DNA of 64,000 nt, from the NCBI RefSeq assembly GCF_900182745.1, contig NZ_FXTY01000001.1, forward strand, positions 372,001-436,000, read 5' to 3'. The notes under the pieces were generated by a model. The model searched no databases and was not told the origin of the DNA. It saw only the letters and a program-made list of their open reading frames with translations. How positions within the stretch are numbered: the stretch's first letter is position 1; every line of letters starts with the position of its first letter. The position numbers and the translations under genes are program-made. This stretch comes from Shimia sagamensis. GTDB taxonomy: Bacteria; Pseudomonadota; Alphaproteobacteria; Rhodobacterales; Rhodobacteraceae. Below, in pieces: positions 33,865 through 42,473 of this stretch.

Positions 33865-35251
33865 TCCACATCGCACATTTTCGGTCGATGGTTTTACGTG
33901 AAATCCCCAGCCGCCGCGCCGCTTCCGCCCGGTTGCCGTCACAGGCATCCAACACAGTCAAGATATGCCGCCGTTCGACTGCCGCAAGACTATCCACCGC
34001 TTCGACTTCTTCGTCAGACCCGCCAACGGCAAACTCCGACGCCCATTCACCCACAATCAGCGACCGTTCAATAAGGTTGCGCAATTCCCGCACGTTACCG
34101 GGCCAGTCATAGCGCGCCATGTTCAGCAAAACGCCTTCGGACAAGGTCAACGGCGGCACCCCAAGAGACTTGGATATCTGCTGAATGAACATCAGCGCCA
34201 ACTCTTTCAAATCCCCGTTGCGCGTACGCAGCGACGGCATCTGAATGTTGAGCACATTGATCCGGTGATACAGGTCTTCGCGCAACCGCCCATCTTGTAC
34301 CGCCGCTTCCATATCGGCATTGGTGGCAAACAGGAACCTCAGGTCCAGCGGCACCTCACGAGAGGACCCCACAGGGCGAATTTTGCGCTGCTCGATCACC
34401 CGGAGTAAGGCCGCCTGCACCGGCAGCGGCAATTCGACAATCTCATCAAGATAGAGCGTGCCGCCATTGGCATTCATAAACACCCCATCGTGGCGGACCG
34501 TGCGCCCACCGGCATCCTGGCGGATATGACCAAAAAGTTCGTGCTCGATCATGTCACCCGCAATAGTGGCACAATTGATTGGCACAAAAGGCTTTTCTGC
34601 ACGTGGTGACATAAGGTGAATGGCCCGTGCCGCCACTTCTTTGCCTGTACCAGTGTCTCCGGTCAGCAAAACTGGCGTGGGCAAAGGTGCCGCCCGCGCC
34701 ATTGTGGCCCGGATTATTTCAATCTCCGGCGAACTGCCAAGCAAACGCGCGCGCACCTGCTCATTGCCGGAGGCCAGTTCATATTTGAGCAAGTAATTTT
34801 CGCGCCGCAGATTCACCCGGTCCACACAGCGTGCCACGGCGTTGAGGATCTGGTTGGACCGGAACGGCTTGAGCACAAAATCCACGGCACCAGCACGCAT
34901 TGCTTCGATGGCCGTGTCCATATCGGCAAACGCGGTTATCAGGATGGTGTCGGCAAAAAACCCCAACTTGCGCTGTTCGACCAGCCATTCCAGCCCGGTG
35001 GTGCCTGGCATGACATTGTCCAAAATCACAATATCAAAATGGTTCGCATCCAAAAGCCGGCTGGCCACCTCCGTGTTGGCTGCCTGTTCCACACGCGCGA
35101 CTAACGGCTCCAGGATTTTCACAATGAAGTTGCGAATGCCCGGCTCGTCATCAACCACAAGAACCGAAGCTGCAGACAGTCCCATGCCAAATTCGGATGA
35201 CGCGCGGTCTTTGTTCCGGGATTGTGTGTGTGGCCGTTCAAGTTGGTTCAT
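33857..35251 (-). CDS. NtrC-family response regulator lacking the GAFTGA loop
   Basis: The 464-residue protein has a receiver domain (about 28-145; DDE at 34-36, phospho-acceptor Asp78, Lys128), an AAA+ domain (Walker A GDTGTGKE 198-205, Walker B LYLDE 266-270, R-finger region near 340) and a Fis-type HTH at the end (NRAEAARRLGISRKTIDRK). The loop that contacts sigma-54 normally reads GAFTGA; aligned without gaps it is QDAGGR (245-250) here. The Phe and Thr needed for sigma-54 engagement are gone, so it probably regulates sigma-70-type promoters, as is known for Rhodobacter capsulatus NtrC. It starts 3 nt after a 41-aa gene in the formate dehydrogenase operon and likely controls that operon. 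Confidence 0.9.
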   Translation of the reverse strand: MNQLERPHTQSRNKDRASSEFGMGLSAASVLVVDDEPGIRNFIVKILEPLVARVEQAANTEVASRLLDANHFDIVILDNVMPGTTGLEWLVEQRKLGFFADTILITAFADMDTAIEAMRAGAVDFVLKPFRSNQILNAVARCVDRVNLRRENYLLKYELASGNEQVRARLLGSSPEIEIIRATMARAAPLPTPVLLTGDTGTGKEVAARAIHLMSPRAEKPFVPINCATIAGDMIEHELFGHIRQDAGGRTVRHDGVFMNANGGTLYLDEIVELPLPVQAALLRVIEQRKIRPVGSSREVPLDLRFLFATNADMEAAVQDGRLREDLYHRINVLNIQMPSLRTRNGDLKELALMFIQQISKSLGVPPLTLSEGVLLNMARYDWPGNVRELRNLIERSLIVGEWASEFAVGGSDEEVEAVDSLAAVERRHILTVLDACDGNRAEAARRLGISRKTIDRKCAMWND

Positions 35252-35254
35252 TGA

Positions 35255-35380
35255 TTAGTCCAGTCGCACCGAGGATCCTGTCCCCGCTTCTGTAGTCGAA
35301 AAGCCCAGAGAGTGCAGCCCGTAATAGGCCACAACAGAAATCCCTGCGACGGTCACACAGGCTAGCAAAAAAGTTTTCAT
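35255..35380 (-). CDS. 41-residue single-pass membrane peptide in the formate dehydrogenase operon
   Basis: A short frame starting ATG at 35380, one base after the WD40-cytochrome stop codon, encodes MKTFLLACVTVAGISVVAYY followed by a 21-residue soluble tail ending SSVRLD. It has one hydrophobic helix that could be an anchor or uncleaved signal. The stop at 35255 is 3 nt before the response regulator ATG. Tight spacing to both neighbours, ATG start and hydrophobic pattern support a real gene. A role as a small accessory or assembly peptide of the dehydrogenase/cytochrome complex is possible; nothing more can be said. Confidence 0.65.
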   Translation of the reverse strand: MKTFLLACVTVAGISVVAYYGLHSLGFSTTEAGTGSSVRLD

Positions 35381-35381
35381 C

Positions 35382-36680
35382 TCAGTCGTCCTTGATGTCG
35401 CTGTAAGTCCGCAGAAACTCGATGAGATCTGCACGATCCTCTGCGCGGGCGATGCGCTGAACTGGCATTTTTGTACCCGCAATATACACGTCTGGTCCCA
35501 AATCAAAAAGCGCATCAATGGTATGCGCGGACCAGACAATGTCTGATGTCTGTAACGTGTCAGAATAGCTGTAATCGGCCACAGCCCCTGCGCGGCGGCC
35601 AAACAAGTTTTTTAGTGTTGGCCCAGCACGACGGGCGCTGTCTCCGGTCAACGTGTGGCAAATGGAACATTTGCGTTGGAACTGTCGTTCGCCGTTGGAG
35701 GAGCTGTCGTTGCCATTCAGAAAGGCGCGGCCCTGCTGCACCATGCGCGGGACGTCGTCGGGGTCGGCCAATGGCCAACTGAACATGGCGTCGTCCAGTC
35801 CGCCTGCGTGGATATTGCTGCCATCAGCCGAAAACGCCAACGCCCAAATCGGGCCGCGGTGTGTGGCGCGGAAGTCGTTGGCGATGGACCAGCCATCCGT
35901 TTTGAGCAACAGGATGAAGCCCTCACCATCCCCAACCGCAAGGTGTTGGCCTTGCCAATCTAGGGCCATTGCCAAAATGGGGCGGCGTTCCAGCGTCACG
36001 TCTTTGATAAGCTCGGCGGTCTTAGCATCAACAACTTTGGTCGCGCCATCAACCGCGCCAAACGCCAGCCATCCCGCTGTTTCGTTGAGCACCAGCGTGT
36101 TCACGCCAAATCCATTGGACAGAAACAACTGATGCAAATTGCCAGTCGCAACCTCATAGATGCGAACCTTGCCGTCAGAGGCTCCCGCGTACAGAAACTT
36201 GCCAGCAGCGGAAAACGCCACATCATTGACATTGGACCCCACATCGATGAAGCGCGGCGCAGCCCCATTGAGCGACCAAATCCCAACAGTGCCGTCCCAA
36301 CTTGCCGACGCCACCATCCGCTGATCCTCAGACACCCGCACCGACATAACTTTACCTTTGTGCCGGCCAAGCTCTTGCGACGTGCCTTCCGCCAAATCCC
36401 ACAACCGCACAGCAAAATCGTCACCGCCGGAGACAGCGCGCGTGTCATCGACAAAAGCTACCGTATTGACCGCAGCCTCATGTCCGTCCAGCCACGTTGG
36501 AACGCGCCCGGTCCACAGTCCAAGCGCGTTGTCAAAACTCGCGGTCAACACCCGCTGCCCGTCCGGCGACACGGCGATCCCTTTGATGGGACCGCCATGA
36601 CCTTTAAGAGTAAAAAAATCTCCGGCCAGCACAACCGCTGGCCACACAATCAGTGTCAGAAGAGACAACCAAACCCGCAT
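35382..36680 (-). CDS. Periplasmic WD40 beta-propeller fused to a c-type cytochrome
   Basis: The 432-residue protein has a signal peptide (LSLLTLIVWPAVVLAG) and about six to seven WD40-like repeats (about 22-305; LKGHGGPIKGIAVSPDG and LDGHEAAVNTVAF are the clearest). A class I cytochrome c domain follows, with haem motif C338-S-I-C341-H342 and a probable axial Met405 in GTKMP. It follows the cytochrome b subunit of formate dehydrogenase by 3 nt. Being periplasmic like the FdhA active site, it could take electrons from the enzyme or dock the complex to a cytochrome oxidase; that is inference. The combination is unusual for formate dehydrogenase operons. Confidence 0.9.
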   Translation of the reverse strand: MRVWLSLLTLIVWPAVVLAGDFFTLKGHGGPIKGIAVSPDGQRVLTASFDNALGLWTGRVPTWLDGHEAAVNTVAFVDDTRAVSGGDDFAVRLWDLAEGTSQELGRHKGKVMSVRVSEDQRMVASASWDGTVGIWSLNGAAPRFIDVGSNVNDVAFSAAGKFLYAGASDGKVRIYEVATGNLHQLFLSNGFGVNTLVLNETAGWLAFGAVDGATKVVDAKTAELIKDVTLERRPILAMALDWQGQHLAVGDGEGFILLLKTDGWSIANDFRATHRGPIWALAFSADGSNIHAGGLDDAMFSWPLADPDDVPRMVQQGRAFLNGNDSSSNGERQFQRKCSICHTLTGDSARRAGPTLKNLFGRRAGAVADYSYSDTLQTSDIVWSAHTIDALFDLGPDVYIAGTKMPVQRIARAEDRADLIEFLRTYSDIKDD

Positions 36681-36683
36681 AGG

Positions 36684-37874
36684 TCATTCCGCAGGTGTGG
36701 CTTGATCTGGCGCGGCGTCTTTGGCCTTCGCCATTTCTTCGTCATACCAGATCGAGTGGTGCTCCTTGGCCCATTGTTCATCCACCTCACCGGTTGCCAT
36801 TGTCTCGATCGCGCCTTCCATGCCAACGCTGCCGAGGTAAATGTGTGCGATGATGATGCCGATAAACAAGAACGCCACAATGCCATGCCACAATTGCGAC
36901 AGTTGCATCTCTTCATAGGGGCTCAAGACCTCAGGAAGCGGTGCCCCCATGATCAAGTTTGGCAGGCCGGTCATGTTGACGATCTGGAAGGTTTTGGCAA
37001 ACACCGACACTTCAAATGGGAACAATAGCGCCACACCTGACAGGGAGATCGAGAAACCCAGAATGATCACAGACCAGAAAATGATCTTCTGACCGGCGTT
37101 AAATTTCTTTGCGGGCGGGTGAACACCTTTGGAAAAAAGACCACCAGCTTTGGCCATCCACTGAATGTCGCCACGGTCCGGAATGTTGTGTTTGACCCAC
37201 AGGATGAACACAAGCACCAGGCTGATCATGAAGGCCCAGGAAATGTTGTTATGCACCCATTTGCCTGCTTCCGCGATGTCAGCATAAACCCCGTGCCCCA
37301 TCCAAGGGATCAAGAATTTGCGTCCGGCGATCAAGTAGAGTCCTGACAGCCCAAGCAAAATGAAGCTGACTCCCATCACCCAATGACTAAACCGCTCAAA
37401 GGCGTCAAACCGGATGATCATGCGGCCCGTCTTGGGGCCATCGATCAGGATTTTCCCACGATACAAGTAAAAGGCGAGGATCGCTGCCATCATCACACCA
37501 AGGAAAATCAGGCCATATCGCAGCAGCGGCCCTTCTCGGAAGGCCAGCCACTTCATGCCGGAATCCTGAATAAGCAGGCCAGCAGTCGGACCGGGTGCAG
37601 ATGTTCGGGTATCCGCGCTGCCATACCGAAGCGCGCGGAAGACTTCCGCATCGGAAGCGGCACCACGGGTGCCCAATTGACCTATTAAGGCTTCCACATT
37701 GCCTTGGCCTGTTGCCTCGCGGCGGAAGCTGTCATCAATCTTCTCCCCTCGCTGACGGGCCATAATGTCTTCCAGCGTCTGAGCACCACCAGTCGCAGCG
37801 CGATCGGGCACCTCTTCAGCGAAACCAGGCAAAGCCAACATAAAACTTAGTGCAATCCAGAGAAGCGCGCGCAT
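36684..37874 (-). CDS. fdhC: Formate dehydrogenase gamma subunit (membrane cytochrome b)
   Basis: The start at 37874 (MRALLWIALSFML) follows a GAGG ribosome site five bases upstream. The 396-residue protein has a signal-like N-terminal helix and a long soluble segment to about residue 120. A four-helix cytochrome b core follows, with FERFSHWVMGVSF and WVHNNISWAFM (haem-ligating histidines) and an HIYLG helix near the end. It anchors the periplasmic FdhAB in the inner membrane and passes electrons to quinone. At nearly 400 residues it is longer than E. coli FdoI (about 211) because of the N-terminal extension, a form common in proteobacterial three-subunit enzymes. Confidence 0.92.
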   Translation of the reverse strand: MRALLWIALSFMLALPGFAEEVPDRAATGGAQTLEDIMARQRGEKIDDSFRREATGQGNVEALIGQLGTRGAASDAEVFRALRYGSADTRTSAPGPTAGLLIQDSGMKWLAFREGPLLRYGLIFLGVMMAAILAFYLYRGKILIDGPKTGRMIIRFDAFERFSHWVMGVSFILLGLSGLYLIAGRKFLIPWMGHGVYADIAEAGKWVHNNISWAFMISLVLVFILWVKHNIPDRGDIQWMAKAGGLFSKGVHPPAKKFNAGQKIIFWSVIILGFSISLSGVALLFPFEVSVFAKTFQIVNMTGLPNLIMGAPLPEVLSPYEEMQLSQLWHGIVAFLFIGIIIAHIYLGSVGMEGAIETMATGEVDEQWAKEHHSIWYDEEMAKAKDAAPDQATPAE

Positions 37875-37963
37875 CACATCCTCGATGTTTGAATAGTCAA
37901 ATAGCGGCCCTTTCCCGCATGGAAAGCCACCGCATCTCGTTTGAGACAGTTGTGTTCAGTACG

Positions 37964-37991
37964 TTGGCGGCGCGAGAGGTCGCGCCGCCAA
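37964..37991 (-). other. Strong hairpin in the fdhB-fdhC intergenic region
   Basis: A perfect 12-bp inverted repeat (TTGGCGGCGCGA / TCGCGCCGCCAA) with a 4-nt loop lies between fdhB and fdhC. No T-run follows in the direction of transcription, so it is more likely an mRNA-stabilising or processing hairpin that sets subunit stoichiometry than a terminator. Confidence 0.6.
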
Positions 37992-38008
37992 CAATTGAAA
38001 GGTCGGCC

Positions 38009-38602
38009 TTAGCCGCCTTTCTGTTCGTAGGCTGTACCCCAGCCCCATGCACCGGAGCCAAAGCCGCGTGCCACAACACGCTCACGGTAGATGGCGGACA
38101 CAACGTCCCCGTCACCCGCCAGCAGCGCTTTGGTGGAACACATCTCAGCACAGAGCGGCAATTTGCCTTCTGCAATCCGGTTGCGGCCGTATTTGGAGAA
38201 TTCCGCGTTGGAATGGTTCTCTTCAGGGCCACCTGCACAGAAGGTACATTTGTCCATCTTGCCACGGCTGCCAAAGTTGCCAGCCTGCGGGTACTGCGGC
38301 GCGCCAAACGGACACGCGTAGAAGCAATAACCACAGCCAATACAGAGGTCTTTGGAGTGGAGGACTACACCTTCATCGGTCTGGTAGAAGCAATCCACCG
38401 GACAAACGGCCATACAAGGCGCGTCGGAACAGTGCATGCAAGCCACCGAGATCGAACGCTCACCCGGGTTGCCGTCGTTGATAGTGACAACGCGACGCCG
38501 GTTGATGCCCCAAGGCACCTCATGCTCGTTCTTACAGGCCGTGACGCAGGCGTTACATTCAATGCAGCGCTCGCTGTCGCAGAGAAACTTACTTCGTGCC
38601 AT
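38009..38602 (-). CDS. fdhB: Formate dehydrogenase beta subunit (four-cluster ferredoxin)
   Basis: The 197-residue protein has four Cys-rich cluster motifs: CIECNACVTACKNE near residue 14, CMHCSDAPCMAVCPVDC near 55, CIGCGYCFYACPFGAP near 87, and CTFC...CAEMCSTKAL closing it. It relays electrons from the molybdenum/tungsten site of FdhA to the membrane cytochrome b. It starts 12 nt after fdhA with an AGGAGAGA ribosome site. Unlike E. coli FdnH it lacks the C-terminal membrane anchor helix, so docking depends on the gamma subunit. Confidence 0.93.
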   Translation of the reverse strand: MARSKFLCDSERCIECNACVTACKNEHEVPWGINRRRVVTINDGNPGERSISVACMHCSDAPCMAVCPVDCFYQTDEGVVLHSKDLCIGCGYCFYACPFGAPQYPQAGNFGSRGKMDKCTFCAGGPEENHSNAEFSKYGRNRIAEGKLPLCAEMCSTKALLAGDGDVVSAIYRERVVARGFGSGAWGWGTAYEQKGG

Positions 38603-38614
38603 TTCTCTCTCTCC

Positions 38615-41509
38615 TTATGCTGCCCAGATTTTGCAGAGAGTACACTTGGTCTCCTGCATCTGGGTCACGCTGTCATAGCCATAGGTCTGCGCCGTGTTGG
38701 TGCTTTCACCCAACACATATGGATCGGCACCGGCGGGGTATTTGCTCCGCAAGTCCTCTCCTTCGAAGTGGCCACCAAAGTGGAATGGCATGAACACCAC
38801 ACCTTCGCCGACACGATTGGTCACCATGGCCATCACTTTGACCTTGGCGCCTTCCGCACCTTCAACCCAAACCTGCGCCCGATCCCGGACACCAAGATTG
38901 TTCGCATCACGCGGGTTGATCTCGACAAACATGTCTTGCTGCAGTTCAGCCAGCCATGGGTTGGAGCGGGTTTCTTCGCCGCCACCTTCGTATTCCACCA
39001 ATCGCCCAGAGGTCAGAACCAGCGGATAGTCTTTGCTGAAGTCGTTCTTCTGGATGGAGGCATACATGGTTGGCAGACGATAGAACTTCCGGTCCTCATA
39101 GGTCGGATAGTCTTCGACCAGATCACGCCGCGCTGTATAGAGCGGTTCGCGGTGCACAGGCACCGGATCAGGGAAAGTCCACACAACGGCACGGGCCTTG
39201 GCGTTACCAAATGGCGCACACTCGTGTTTGATCGCAACCCGCTGGATACCGCCCGACAGGTCGGTTTTCCAGTTGGTCTTTGGACCAGCCACAGCGTCGA
39301 TAGACGCACGCTCTTCATCCGTCAGATCGCCATCCCAACCAAGGTCCATCAGCATTTGCATGGTGAACTCTGGATAGCCGTCCTGAATTTCGGAATCGAG
39401 GCTTGCGACACCTTCAGCCAAGAGATTTTGACCATCACGTTCCACGCCAAAACGGGCGCGGAAGGTCAAGCCACCCTCAGAGACACGTTTGGACATGTCA
39501 TAGAGGTTTGGCGTGCCTGGGTGGTTCATCTCAGCGGTGCCCCAGCATGGCCAAGGCAGACCATAGTAGTCACCATCTGCAGGCCCACCGTTGGCGCGCA
39601 ATGTGGTGCGGTCAAAGGTGTGTTGGTTTGCCATGTGCTTCTTGAGGCGCTCTGGCGTTTGACCAGTATAGCCAATTGTCCACAAACCCTTGTTGAACTC
39701 GCGTGTTACGCTTTCAATGTTGGGTGTGTTTTCGTCTTCCATCTCGATGTTACGGAAAAAGCGATCAGCCCAGCCAAATTTGTTGGCAAACAGGCCCATG
39801 ATCTCATGGTCTGGCTTGCTTTCAAACAGCGGAGCCACAACCTGATCACGCCACTGGAACGAGCGGTTGGACGCGGTCACAGACCCGCGGGTCTCAAACT
39901 GCGTACAGGCTGGCAACAGGTAAACACCATCGGTGCGGTCATGAAGTACAGCAGAAACGGTGGGATACGGGTCAACCACGACCAGCATGTCCAGCTTTTC
40001 CATCGCCGTTTTCATTTCCTTGCCGCGCGTCTGAGAGTTCGGCGCATGCCCCCAAAGCACCATGGCCCGTACTTTGTCCGGGTTGTCCATGTTGTCGGGA
40101 TCTTCAAGCACACCATCGATCCAGCGTGACACAGGAATCCCGGTCAGGTTCTGAAGCGATTTCTCTTTGCCATCAGCAGCGGTGGTCTTGGCAAACTGAT
40201 TGCCCAACCATTCGCCATCTTCTTCCCAAACACGTGCCCAGTGCGCCCAGGCGCCTTTGGACAGGCCGTAGTAGCCTGGCAGGGTGTGGCTCAGAACGCC
40301 AAGGTCGGTTGCACCTTGCACGTTGTCGTGGCCACGGAAGATGTTTGTGCCACCACCCGAGGTGCCCATGTTGCCAAGAGCCAGCTGCAGAATGCAGTAC
40401 GCGCGGGTGTTGTTGTTGCCGGTCGAGTGCTGTGTGCCACCCATACACCAAATCACGGTGCCGGGACGGTTGTTGACCAATGTACGCGCTACACGACGCA
40501 GTTGCTCAGCAGGAGCCCCCGTCACACGTTCAACTTCTTCCGGGTTCCAATTGCGCACTTCTTCACGGATCTGGTCCATGCCCCAAACACGGGTGCGGAT
40601 GAACTCTTTGTCTTCCCAACCGTTTTCGAAGATGTGCCACAAGATGCCCCAAACCAGCGCCACATCGGTACCGGGACGGAAGCGCACATACTCATCAGCA
40701 TGCGCAGCCGTACGCGTGAAGCGTGGATCACACACAATCACCGGCGCGTTGTTGCGCTCTTTCGCGCGCAGCACGTGCAACAGGGAAACCGGGTGGGCTT
40801 CGGCTGGGTTGCCGCCAATGATGAAGATGGCTTTGGAGTTGTGGATGTCGTTGTAGGAGTTGGTCATGGCGCCATAGCCCCATGTGTTCGCAACACCCGC
40901 AACCGTGGTGGAGTGACAGATACGCGCCTGGTGATCCACGTTGTTGGTGCCCCAATAGGCCGCAAACTTGCGGAACAGATACGCCTGTTCGTTGTTGTGC
41001 TTGGCTGAACCCAGCCAATACACACTGTCAGGACCGCTTTCTTCGCGGATCTGGTTCATGCCGTCGCCGATCTCGTCGATCGCCTGCTCCCAGCTTATGC
41101 GCTTCCACTCACCACCCTCTTTTTTCATCGGGTACTTCAGGCGGCGTTCACCATGGGCGTGTTCACGCACCGATGCCCCTTTGGCGCAATGTGCACCAAG
41201 ATTGAACGGGCTGTCCCAACCAGGCTCTTGCCCGATCCAGACACCGCTTTGAACTTCGGCCACAACCGTACAACCCACAGAACAGTGGGTACACACGGAT
41301 TTGATGGTTTGAACGGCAGTGTTGGCGGCGTCTTGCGCCTGCGCCTGAGTAACAGTGCCACCAGTGGCACCAATCGCTGCCAGTCCACCAATGGCGAGAC
41401 CGGATCCACGCAAAAATGTGCGGCGATCCACAGCTTTTTCAGCTGCGACAGACAGGATACTTGTCCGCTGGGGGCGTCGCGCAACCCCGTTGGTCTTTTT
41501 CCTAAGCAT
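38615..41509 (-). CDS. fdhA: Formate dehydrogenase catalytic subunit, Cys-type, Tat-exported
   Basis: The start at 41509 (MLRKKTNGVARR) has a GGAGG site just upstream. The 964-residue subunit carries a Tat signal (DRRTFLRG, Arg29-Arg30), a [4Fe-4S] motif CTHCSVGC (73-80) plus Cys108, and the molybdopterin domains. At the active site the metal ligand is Cys198 in ARICHS, encoded TGT, where E. coli FdnG has selenocysteine; the following His is the proton-relay residue. The enzyme oxidises formate to CO2 in the periplasm with a Mo- or W-bis-pyranopterin. Accessory genes (TorD-like, DUF3305/3306) precede it; a tungstate importer lies about 8 kb away. No FdhD homologue is in the window. Confidence 0.94.
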   Translation of the reverse strand: MLRKKTNGVARRPQRTSILSVAAEKAVDRRTFLRGSGLAIGGLAAIGATGGTVTQAQAQDAANTAVQTIKSVCTHCSVGCTVVAEVQSGVWIGQEPGWDSPFNLGAHCAKGASVREHAHGERRLKYPMKKEGGEWKRISWEQAIDEIGDGMNQIREESGPDSVYWLGSAKHNNEQAYLFRKFAAYWGTNNVDHQARICHSTTVAGVANTWGYGAMTNSYNDIHNSKAIFIIGGNPAEAHPVSLLHVLRAKERNNAPVIVCDPRFTRTAAHADEYVRFRPGTDVALVWGILWHIFENGWEDKEFIRTRVWGMDQIREEVRNWNPEEVERVTGAPAEQLRRVARTLVNNRPGTVIWCMGGTQHSTGNNNTRAYCILQLALGNMGTSGGGTNIFRGHDNVQGATDLGVLSHTLPGYYGLSKGAWAHWARVWEEDGEWLGNQFAKTTAADGKEKSLQNLTGIPVSRWIDGVLEDPDNMDNPDKVRAMVLWGHAPNSQTRGKEMKTAMEKLDMLVVVDPYPTVSAVLHDRTDGVYLLPACTQFETRGSVTASNRSFQWRDQVVAPLFESKPDHEIMGLFANKFGWADRFFRNIEMEDENTPNIESVTREFNKGLWTIGYTGQTPERLKKHMANQHTFDRTTLRANGGPADGDYYGLPWPCWGTAEMNHPGTPNLYDMSKRVSEGGLTFRARFGVERDGQNLLAEGVASLDSEIQDGYPEFTMQMLMDLGWDGDLTDEERASIDAVAGPKTNWKTDLSGGIQRVAIKHECAPFGNAKARAVVWTFPDPVPVHREPLYTARRDLVEDYPTYEDRKFYRLPTMYASIQKNDFSKDYPLVLTSGRLVEYEGGGEETRSNPWLAELQQDMFVEINPRDANNLGVRDRAQVWVEGAEGAKVKVMAMVTNRVGEGVVFMPFHFGGHFEGEDLRSKYPAGADPYVLGESTNTAQTYGYDSVTQMQETKCTLCKIWAA

Positions 41510-41619
41510 TCTTTCCTCCCTTGCTGCCCCGTTCGTCGAGGCTGGCTCGGTTAGTCTCAAAATCCCGACCGGTGGGCGTCACGCAACCAGTGGTCGGGGG
41601 CGGGTGTGATAACGTCCGA

Positions 41620-41811
41620 TTAGAACCGGGCGCTGTCGAGGTATGCGCGGGTGTGCGCGGTGTCCTGCATTTCGGTGCGAGACAGATCAGCTGGCTGTGC
41701 CTGTGCCGCTTGTGGCGACAGGGCTACGACCGCAGCGGCTGCTGGGGCTGCTGCTGTTGCGAGCTTCAGAAAATCACGCCGGCTGGCACCTTTTTCCTCT
41801 GGCTTGCTCAT
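41620..41811 (-). CDS. Small Tat-targeted protein of the formate dehydrogenase region
   Basis: The 63-residue product begins with a Tat signal (ASRRDFLKLATAAAP) with an Ala-rich hydrophobic core and AQA cleavage site, leaving a mature peptide of only about 25 residues. Such peptides are known as formate dehydrogenase region TAT target proteins and regularly lie just before fdhA. Function is unknown; a stabilising or assembly subunit is often assumed. Confidence 0.85.
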   Translation of the reverse strand: MSKPEEKGASRRDFLKLATAAAPAAAAVVALSPQAAQAQPADLSRTEMQDTAHTRAYLDSARF

Positions 41812-41862
41812 GGCGAGCTCCTTGTTTTGTGTCGGTCGGGGTCCGACGGCTTCAAATGACGT

Positions 41863-42471
41863 TTACTCCGCCCCCATGCGGAACGCCTGTGTTTCAATTT
41901 CGAGGAAGGCTTTGCCCACCGTGCCCACCGGCGCGTAAAGCACCGAATTTTGCGCCGCTTCCAAATCGGAGAAGAAGTGCTCCGCCCAAGCGGCGATATG
42001 GGTGAAGAAGAAATCTTTTTGCTTTTGCAGCGGCACCGGCTCGCCAAAGCGGCCACGGATCATGCCCGCCATCATCTCCAGCAAGCTGGCGATATTGTCT
42101 TCCGGCTCATACACATTGGGCGCGCGGGTGATGCGCAACGCCGCCATATCCGCCCGCAGGCTGGCCAGCGGTTTTTCGTTCAAAAAACCGGTCAGGTAGT
42201 AAGAGGCAAACGGCATCAGCTCGCCGCGGCCAAGGCCAATGAACAGCGCGTTGAACTCGGTTTCGACCGCGGCGGCATTGGTCGCCTTGGCAACCCGCGC
42301 CAGAGTGCTGATCGCCTGTCCAAGATCGCTCTCATCGCCACCCAAGGCAGCCGCGTGCTGCAACAGGTCTTTGCTGGGCGGATTGGCCAAAAGGGCGGCC
42401 AGAAAATCGTAAAGATCCGCGCGCAGCAGATCCTCTTCGGCAACGTGGGTATCGGTGACGGCTTGGCTCAT
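41863..42471 (-). CDS. TorD/DmsD-family chaperone for the formate dehydrogenase catalytic subunit
   Basis: The 202-residue all-helical protein has the TorD family landmarks: RADLYDFLAALLANPP near the start, EFNALFIGLGRGELMPFASYYLTG (the E-x-x-x-L-F...P-x-x-S-x-Y motif) and EPEDNIASLLEMMAGM. These chaperones bind Tat signals or apo-enzyme and hold molybdoenzymes open for cofactor loading before export. Position directly before the Tat peptide and fdhA points to FdhA as client. Confidence 0.88.
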   Translation of the reverse strand: MSQAVTDTHVAEEDLLRADLYDFLAALLANPPSKDLLQHAAALGGDESDLGQAISTLARVAKATNAAAVETEFNALFIGLGRGELMPFASYYLTGFLNEKPLASLRADMAALRITRAPNVYEPEDNIASLLEMMAGMIRGRFGEPVPLQKQKDFFFTHIAAWAEHFFSDLEAAQNSVLYAPVGTVGKAFLEIETQAFRMGAE

Positions 42472-42473
42472 CG

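Noticed and set aside
37850..40129. A 759-codon open frame on the plus strand opposite fdhA, fdhB and fdhC
   Set aside because: It is antisense to three well-recognised subunit genes, has no family resemblance, no ribosome site, and reflects codon bias on the opposite strand.
38615..41509. Selenocysteine in formate dehydrogenase
   Set aside because: The ligand codon in ARICHS is TGT, and the frame has no internal TGA.
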